Shown here piece after piece: positions 15,589-20,449 of a DNA stretch of 20,449 nucleotides. The notes below the pieces were generated by a model that searched no databases, was not told the origin of the DNA, and saw only the letters and a program-made list of their open reading frames with translations. Source of the stretch: an uncultured Myxococcales bacterium (lineage in GTDB: Bacteria > Myxococcota_A > Polyangia > Polyangiales > Polyangiaceae); the NCBI GenBank assembly GCA_937998045.1, contig CALKVG010000721.1, forward strand, positions 1 to 20,449, in the 5' to 3' direction. Within the stretch, counting starts at the first letter, position 1. The number at the start of each line of letters is the position of its first letter. Made by a program: the position numbers and the translations under genes.

Positions 15589-17490
15589 ATGCCGCATTTT
15601 GTCACGACGGGGGCGTCCGTGCTCCAGGCAACGCTATTCGTTCTCGCGTTTGTCTGGATCAGCGTCGCGCTTGGCAGGAGACTGCGGGGCTGGCTCGGCG
15701 GATCGACCGACAACGACTCCGCCGAACACGTCACCATCGCCATTGCGCTGGGCGCGGGGGCGCTCCAGCTCGTGCCGTTCGTCCTCGGAGCGGCGCGAAT
15801 TCTGAGTGTGGGGTCGTTGCGGATCGCCATGGCGGTCATGGCCCTTCTGTCGGTCGTCGACGCTCGCGCGGTCGGGTCCAACCTTCGGGCCGCGTTCTTC
15901 CCGCCTCTTCGGCGCCATCGCTGGGTCGTCGCGTGGACGCTGGCGCTGTTGCCGGGATTGCTCGCGACCGGCCTGGTCGCGCTCGCACCGGCGATCGACG
16001 CCGACGGACTCGGATATCACCTGACGGTTCCCAAGCGGTGGCTGGAGACCGGTTCCCTTGGCTACCTGCCGACGTATCCGAACTCGAACATGCCGATGGG
16101 CGGCGAAATGCTCTTCACCATCGCTCTCGTGTTCGCGGGCGACGCGGCCGCGAAGGTCCTCCACTTCGCGTTCGGCGTCGCGGGCGCGGCCGGCCTGTAT
16201 TGCGCCGGCGTCCGGCTGAGCGGCAAAGTCGTCGGCGCGGCCGCCGCGGCTCTCTACCTATTTGGGCCGTTTGGCGTCGGCACGTTGCTCGGGTGTGCCT
16301 ACGTGGAGGGCGTGACGAGCTTCGCCGTGATCGCCGCGGTCCTTGCCTGGATAAGCTGGTTTCAGACTCGCGACGTGAGCTCACTGCGAGTCGCGTGCGT
16401 GCTCGCCGGGCTGGGGGCGTCGTTCAAGATCACGGCCGGCGTGGTGCCGGTCGCCCTCCTGGCGCTGACGGTGGCGGCGCGTATCTACGACGCCCGACAA
16501 AGGACGGCGTACACCGCTCCCCAAGCACGATGGCTCGCGCTGCTGGTCCTCTGCGTGCTGCCCGTCGCGCCGTGGCTTGCGCGTTCGGCAGTCGTCACGG
16601 GCAATCCGTTCTTTCCGATGTGGGCGCGATACATTCCATCGCGCGACTTTTCGCCTCACCTCGCTGACGAGTGGGAGCATTTCAACCGATACCTGAACTG
16701 GGGCAGCGGCATTGGAGCCCGCTGGACCCTCGACCAGCGGCAGCTGCTTCTCGCGGGCGGGGCCGCAGCAGCCGTCGCGGCCGCGAGCGTCGCGTGCTTG
16801 CTCTTGCGTTCCTGGATGGCTCGAGCAACGACCGTCGTCGTGCTGGGCGTGGTTCTCGCGCAGCTTCTCTCCGTCGGCTTCTACGTTCGGTACTGGGTAC
16901 CGATCGCTTCCGTCCTCCAACTTCCGCTGCTTGCTCTATGCGGAAGGACTATGGCGGGTCGCTGGCAACGCGTCGCGCTGGTCGCGGCGACGATGGTCGC
17001 CTCGCTCGCGCAAGCTCGTCGTAGCTTTCGCGCGATCGACGACGACGTCGCCGGTGCTGCGCGTACCGCACTGGGAATCGAGGACCAGCGCACGTTCCTT
17101 CGCAGACACCTCGGTCTGTTCCCGCTCTACGAGCGGGTCAACCGCGAGCTGCCCGGGGAGTCCCGCGTTCTACTGACGAACTACTGCGGAGGATTTCACA
17201 TCGACCGGACGACGTTTTGCGGAGACATCGTCCAAGGGTCCCTTCGCATGGCGACGTGGGACGACTTCGTCGACGACCTCCGGCGACTGCACGTGACGCA
17301 CGTCATGGCTCCGCGGACCCTGGTGAGCGGCGAGATGCCCTCCCTGAACGACACCTCGGGGGTGGGCTTCATGGTTCGCAAAGACGAGTGCTCTCGCGTC
17401 GGCAGGCTGCTCGCGGACCACGGCCACCTGCTCGCCTCCGCGTCGGACCAGGGTCTGTACGAGATCGAGCTGGACCGGGTCGCCCGCTAA
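15589..17490 (+). CDS. GT-C-type membrane glycosyltransferase, paralogue 2
   Basis: 633 residues with about ten to twelve membrane segments and a soluble C-terminal part from about residue 500. The loop motif 'PAIDADGLGYHLTVPKRWL' (134-152) carries D137 and D139 in place of the DDD cluster of paralogue 1, and 'PTYPNSNMPMGGEML', 'GASFKITA', 'NPFFPM', 'IPSRDFS' and 'VRYWVP' match it in order, so the two arose by duplication and have diverged well beyond the propellers. The start is chosen for AAGGA seven bases upstream. It stands alone, is divergent from propeller 2, and is convergent with pnp with a 67-base gap. Donor and acceptor are unknown; a polyprenyl-phosphate sugar donor is the family expectation. 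Confidence 0.78.
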   Translation: MPHFVTTGASVLQATLFVLAFVWISVALGRRLRGWLGGSTDNDSAEHVTIAIALGAGALQLVPFVLGAARILSVGSLRIAMAVMALLSVVDARAVGSNLRAAFFPPLRRHRWVVAWTLALLPGLLATGLVALAPAIDADGLGYHLTVPKRWLETGSLGYLPTYPNSNMPMGGEMLFTIALVFAGDAAAKVLHFAFGVAGAAGLYCAGVRLSGKVVGAAAAALYLFGPFGVGTLLGCAYVEGVTSFAVIAAVLAWISWFQTRDVSSLRVACVLAGLGASFKITAGVVPVALLALTVAARIYDARQRTAYTAPQARWLALLVLCVLPVAPWLARSAVVTGNPFFPMWARYIPSRDFSPHLADEWEHFNRYLNWGSGIGARWTLDQRQLLLAGGAAAAVAAASVACLLLRSWMARATTVVVLGVVLAQLLSVGFYVRYWVPIASVLQLPLLALCGRTMAGRWQRVALVAATMVASLAQARRSFRAIDDDVAGAARTALGIEDQRTFLRRHLGLFPLYERVNRELPGESRVLLTNYCGGFHIDRTTFCGDIVQGSLRMATWDDFVDDLRRLHVTHVMAPRTLVSGEMPSLNDTSGVGFMVRKDECSRVGRLLADHGHLLASASDQGLYEIELDRVAR

Positions 17491-17557
17491 GGCCAACGGG
17501 GCGCGGGACGAGGCTCGCCGTGCGGCGCTCCGCCACCACACCCCCCGCGGCCGGACC

Positions 17558-19849
17558 TCATCGTGGCGGGCGGCCACCGCCGCCGGACCGCTCTCCGCGG
17601 TCGCGCGGAGGCCCGTCGCGCCGGTCTCGCCCGCCGCCGCCGCTGCGCGCCGGGGGACCGCCGCCCTGCTCGCGCGCCTGCAGGAGGCGCTTCTTCGCGG
17701 CCTCGCCCTCGGGCCCCTCGGGGAACGGGAGGAGCTCGCGGCGCGTCAGGCGAATCTTCCCGTCGCGGTCGATCGACAGCACCTTCACCTCGACCGGGTC
17801 GCCTTCCTTCATCACGTCGGTGACCTTCTCGACGCGGTGGTGCGCCATCTCCGAGACGTGCAGGAGCCCGTCGGTGCCCGGCAGGATCTCGATGAACGCG
17901 CCGAAGTCCGCCACGCGCGTGACCGTGCCCTTGTAGGTCGCGCCCACCTCCGGCTCGGTCGTCAGGCCCTTGATGATCTCGAGCGCGCGCTTCACCGCGT
18001 CGCTGTCGGCCGACGCGACGTTCACCGTGCCGTCGTCCTCGACGTCGATGGCGACGCCCGTCTGGTCGATGATGCCCTTGATGGTCTTGCCGCCCGGCCC
18101 GATGATCACGCGGATCTGATCGGGCTTCACCTTGATCTGCGTGATGCGCGGCGCCCACTTCGAGAGGTCGGCCCGCGGCTGCGCCAGCGTCGCGAGCATC
18201 TTGTCGAGGATGAAGATGCGCCCCTCGCGCGCCTGCTCGAGCGCCTGGGCGAGGACCTCCCGCGAGAGGCCGGAGATCTTGATGTCCATCTGGATCGCGG
18301 TGATGCCCTTCTTGGTCCCGCAGACCTTGAAGTCCATGTCGCCCAGGTGGTCCTCGTCGCCGAGGATGTCGCTGAGGACGGCGAAGCGAGTCTTCGGGTC
18401 GGTGAGGGCGCCGTCGGAGATGAGGCCCATCGCGATGCCGGCGACCGGCGACTTGATGGGCACGCCTGCGTCCATGAGCGACAGCGTGCCGCCGCAGACG
18501 CTCGCCATCGACGAGCTGCCGTTGCTCTCGAGGATCTCGCTGACGACGCGGATCGTGTACGGGAATTTGTCCTCGTCGGGGATCATCCGCACGACCGCGC
18601 GCTCGGCGAGGGCGCCGTGGCCGATCTCGCGGCGGCCGGGTCCGCGCAGCGGCTTCGTCTCGCCCGTCGAGTACGGGGGGAAGTTGTAGTGGAGCATGAA
18701 GCGCTTCCACCGCTCGCCGGTGAGCGCGTCGATCTTCTGCTCGTCGCTCGACGTGCCGAGCGTCGCCGCGACGGCAGCCTGCGTCTCGCCGCGCTGGAAG
18801 AGCGCCGACCCGTGCGTGCGCGGGAGGATCCCCACCTCGCAGACGATGGGCCGGATCGTCTTCATGTCGCGCCCGTCGATGCGCTTGCGCTCGCTGAGGA
18901 CGTACTCGCGGACGACCTGGTACTTGCGCTCCTCGAACTCCTCTTTGACGAGCTTCTCGATCTTCGCGAACCCTTCGGCGCCGACCTTCTGCGTCACGGC
19001 CTCGACCATCTTCGTCTTGGTCGCCTTGTACGCGTCGTAGCGCGCCTTCTTTTCCTTGATGAGCGACGCCGCGAGGATCTCCTTGTCGCACATCTCCTTG
19101 ATGGTCGACGCGACCTCGGGCGGCAGAGTCTTCTTCTCGAAGGTGCGCTTCGGCTTGCCGATCGCGGCGCGCATCCGCTCGATGAGCTCGAGGATGGGCT
19201 GGGCCGTCTTGTGGGCGAACATGAGTGCGTCGATGACGTCGGCCTCGGAGGCCTCGCCGGCGCCGCCCTCGACCATGACGATCGCGTCCTTCGAGCAGGC
19301 GACCACCATGTCGATGTCGCCCTTCGCTTGCTGCTCGAACGTCGGGTACGAGATGAACTCGCCGTCGACGCGCGCCACGCGCACCGCGACGAACGGCCCA
19401 TTCCACGGGATCTCCGAGATGTGGAGCGCCGCCGACGCCGCCGTCATAGCGAGGACGTCGGTCGGGTTCTCCTTGTCGCTGGAGAGGACGGTCGCGATGA
19501 CCTGCGTGTCGTTGCGGAACCCCTCGGGGAAGAGGGGACGGCAGGGGCGGTCGATGAGGCGCGACGTGAGGATCTCCTCGTCGCGCTGGCGGCCCTCGCG
19601 CTTGAAGAAGCCGCCGGGGATCTTGCCGGCCGCGAACGTCTTCTCGACGTAGTCGCAGGTGAGGGGGAAAAAGTCGATCCCCGGCCGCTCGTCGCCGCTC
19701 ACCGCGGTGACGAGGACGACGCTCTCGCCGTACGTGACGAGGACGGCGCCGTGAGCTTGTTTGGCGAGGCGGCCGGTCTCTAGGACAAGCGGCTTCCCGT
19801 TGACTGTGACGGACTCTCGAACAAATGACATGTTCTTCTGCGCTCCCAT
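17558..19849 (-). CDS. pnp: Polyribonucleotide nucleotidyltransferase (PNPase)
   Basis: 763 residues. It is the phosphorolytic 3'-5' exoribonuclease of the RNA degradosome. Domain order is complete: first RNase PH (about 10-145), the helical PNPase domain (about 245-325), second RNase PH (about 330-560), KH (about 568-630, GPGG at 584-587) and S1 (about 637-704, 'KGTVTRVADFGAFIE'). The catalytic residues of the second core are conserved: D500 and D506 with K508 in 'GDEDHLGDMDFK', matching D486, D492 and K494 of E. coli. The last 40 residues are a Gly/Arg/Pro-rich tail of variable type. M7 (19831) is a plausible alternative start, since it begins the conserved part (SFVRESV) and no Shine-Dalgarno precedes the first ATG. 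It is downstream of rpsO, the conserved bacterial order. Confidence 0.97.
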   Translation of the reverse strand: MGAQKNMSFVRESVTVNGKPLVLETGRLAKQAHGAVLVTYGESVVLVTAVSGDERPGIDFFPLTCDYVEKTFAAGKIPGGFFKREGRQRDEEILTSRLIDRPCRPLFPEGFRNDTQVIATVLSSDKENPTDVLAMTAASAALHISEIPWNGPFVAVRVARVDGEFISYPTFEQQAKGDIDMVVACSKDAIVMVEGGAGEASEADVIDALMFAHKTAQPILELIERMRAAIGKPKRTFEKKTLPPEVASTIKEMCDKEILAASLIKEKKARYDAYKATKTKMVEAVTQKVGAEGFAKIEKLVKEEFEERKYQVVREYVLSERKRIDGRDMKTIRPIVCEVGILPRTHGSALFQRGETQAAVAATLGTSSDEQKIDALTGERWKRFMLHYNFPPYSTGETKPLRGPGRREIGHGALAERAVVRMIPDEDKFPYTIRVVSEILESNGSSSMASVCGGTLSLMDAGVPIKSPVAGIAMGLISDGALTDPKTRFAVLSDILGDEDHLGDMDFKVCGTKKGITAIQMDIKISGLSREVLAQALEQAREGRIFILDKMLATLAQPRADLSKWAPRITQIKVKPDQIRVIIGPGGKTIKGIIDQTGVAIDVEDDGTVNVASADSDAVKRALEIIKGLTTEPEVGATYKGTVTRVADFGAFIEILPGTDGLLHVSEMAHHRVEKVTDVMKEGDPVEVKVLSIDRDGKIRLTRRELLPFPEGPEGEAAKKRLLQAREQGGGPPARSGGGGRDRRDGPPRDRGERSGGGGRPPR

Positions 19850-19866
19850 GGCGCAAACGCCGCGTG

Positions 19867-19891
19867 CGTGCGGCTCGACGCCGAGCGCACG
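19867..19891 (-). promoter_or_regulatory. Stem-loop in the pnp leader
   Basis: CGTGCG-G-CTCG, loop ACGC, CGAG-CGCACG: ten paired positions with one bulged base, 18-42 bases upstream of the first pnp ATG in the rpsO-pnp gap. In E. coli the pnp leader hairpin is cut by RNase III and mediates autoregulation; a similar use here is inferred from position only. Confidence 0.4.
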
Positions 19892-20026
19892 GTCCGCCTT
19901 GATCCTCGGTTCGCAGGCACGAGCGCGCTACCCTCTTCTTGCGTGTCGGGGGCGTGCGCGTTCGCTCGTACTCGCGAATCGAAAATCAAGAAGCGTGACG
20001 TTGTGGCTCGGGGTGGCAAAGGACGG

Positions 20027-20296
20027 TTACTTGCGAAGGCTGAGCGCGCCGACGACCTTGCGGTAACGCTCGAGATTGGAGCGCTTCAAGTAGTCGAGTA
20101 GCCGGCGGCGCTTGGACACCATACGCAGCAGGCCGCGGCGCGAGTGGTGGTCTTTGACGTGGGTCTTGAAGTGTTCGGTGAGGTAGCCGATTCGTTCGGT
20201 GAGCAGCGCGATCTGGACCTCGGGCGAGCCGGTGTCGTGGTCGTGCGTTTGGAACTTGGTGACGATTTCGGCTTTCTTGTCGCTGGCGAGGGGCAT
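20027..20296 (-). CDS. rpsO: 30S ribosomal protein S15
   Basis: 89 residues, the standard length. S15 binds the 16S rRNA central domain early in 30S assembly. Family motifs are intact: 'DTGSPEVQIALLTERI' (residues 21-36) , 'HFKTHVKDHHSRRGLLRMVSKRRRLLDYLK' region (about 43-72; the HHSRRGL segment contacts rRNA) and 'YRKVVGAL' near the end. It is followed after 177 bases by pnp, as in most bacteria. The upstream region is cut by the window edge after about 139 bases, so truB or rbfA, often found there, cannot be checked. Confidence 0.98.
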   Translation of the reverse strand: MPLASDKKAEIVTKFQTHDHDTGSPEVQIALLTERIGYLTEHFKTHVKDHHSRRGLLRMVSKRRRLLDYLKRSNLERYRKVVGALSLRK

Positions 20297-20311
20297 GGGT
20301 CTCTCTCTAGG

Positions 20312-20360
20312 TCGAGCCGTGGGGGCTCGAGCTTGGGCGCGGTTCCGCGGGGCTGCGCCC
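20312..20360 (-). promoter_or_regulatory. Structured rpsO leader (two hairpins)
   Basis: TCGAGCC/GGCTCGA (20312-20318 with 20324-20330) and GGGCGC/GCGCCC (20335-20340 with 20355-20360) form adjacent perfect stems just upstream of the rpsO start. S15 commonly represses its own translation through leader structures, which differ between phyla. Whether this one binds S15 is inference. Confidence 0.3.
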
Positions 20361-20425
20361 TCGTGCGCCGGAGGCGAACGAGGGGAGAGGTGCAGGGCCG
20401 AACCGGCCTCGGGGTGTGGCGGGGC

Positions 20426-20431
20426 AGTATA
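20426..20431 (-). promoter_or_regulatory. Possible -10 box for rpsO
   Basis: On the minus strand this reads TATACT, a good -10 match in a very GC-rich setting, about 130 bases upstream of rpsO. Its -35 would fall at or beyond the adapter junction and cannot be seen. Confidence 0.3.
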
Positions 20432-20435
20432 GGCG

Positions 20436-20449
20436 CTGTCTCTTATACA
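20436..20449. other. Residual Tn5/Nextera mosaic end (adapter)
   Basis: CTGTCTCTTATACA is the first 14 bases of the reverse-complement mosaic end, in the orientation expected right after an insert. With the left-end match it shows that genomic sequence stops at about 20435. Confidence 0.93.

Noticed and set aside
17491..17557. Bidirectional terminator between GT-C 2 and pnp
   Set aside because: Short GC-rich pairing is possible, but there is no T-tract on either strand and no long perfect stem.
17837..19783. Plus-strand open frame of 648 codons
   Set aside because: Antisense to pnp, composed of Asp/Leu/Arg/Ala repeats produced by codon bias; pnp is complete and unmistakable.
1..20449. A natural Tn5/IS50 composite transposon bounded by mosaic ends
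   Set aside because: Only the mosaic-end fragments at the extreme window edges are present; there is no transposase or resistance gene, and the interior is ordinary chromosome. Adapter is the better explanation.

Overview
High-GC bacterial DNA, most likely from a myxobacterium (Myxococcota, Polyangia-like). Three things point there: strong GC bias at third codon positions, a secreted protein with an Asp/Ser/Gly-rich linker of the kind common in myxobacterial lipoproteins, and PQQ-type and BNR-type beta-propellers among otherwise ordinary housekeeping genes. This is inferred from style, not from a marker gene. Both ends carry partial Tn5/Nextera mosaic-end sequence pointing inward (1-13 and 20436-20449), so the biological insert is about 14-20435 and both edges are library-fragment ends.

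Layout. 14-296 (-): 5' part of a small zinc-ribbon protein starting at GTG and cut by the left edge. 440-3010 (-): cytoplasmic PQQ-like beta-propeller with an unrecognised N-terminal half. 3132-4556 (+): GT-C-type membrane glycosyltransferase. 4620-5207 (+): DNA-3-methyladenine glycosylase I (tag). 5478-12095 (+): a tight five-gene sugar operon, rfbB, a GT2-methyltransferase fusion, rfbA (long form), a plant UER-like epimerase/reductase and a GT-C membrane enzyme, with three 4-base ATGA overlaps. 12107-13450 and 14032-15219 (-): two duplicated secreted Asp-box (BNR) beta-propellers whose 742-bp core is identical. 15589-17490 (+): a second GT-C enzyme, paralogous to the one at 10167. 17558-19849 and 20027-20296 (-): the conserved rpsO-pnp housekeeping pair.

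How the genes fit together. RfbA and RfbB make dTDP-4-keto-6-deoxyglucose. No rmlC or rmlD is present; a single UER/NRS-ER-like protein with the signature of the plant bifunctional 3,5-epimerase/4-reductase sits in their place and probably completes dTDP-L-rhamnose or a related 6-deoxy-L-hexose. The GT2 half of the fusion resembles polyprenyl-phosphate sugar synthases, whose products are the usual donors of GT-C enzymes, so the operon can be read as donor synthesis followed by transfer on the outer face of the inner membrane. The duplicated propellers lie tail-to-tail with, or back-to-back to, the two GT-C paralogues, which suggests that a GT-C/propeller module was duplicated here. I see no CRISPR, tRNA, rRNA, insertion sequence or phage gene.
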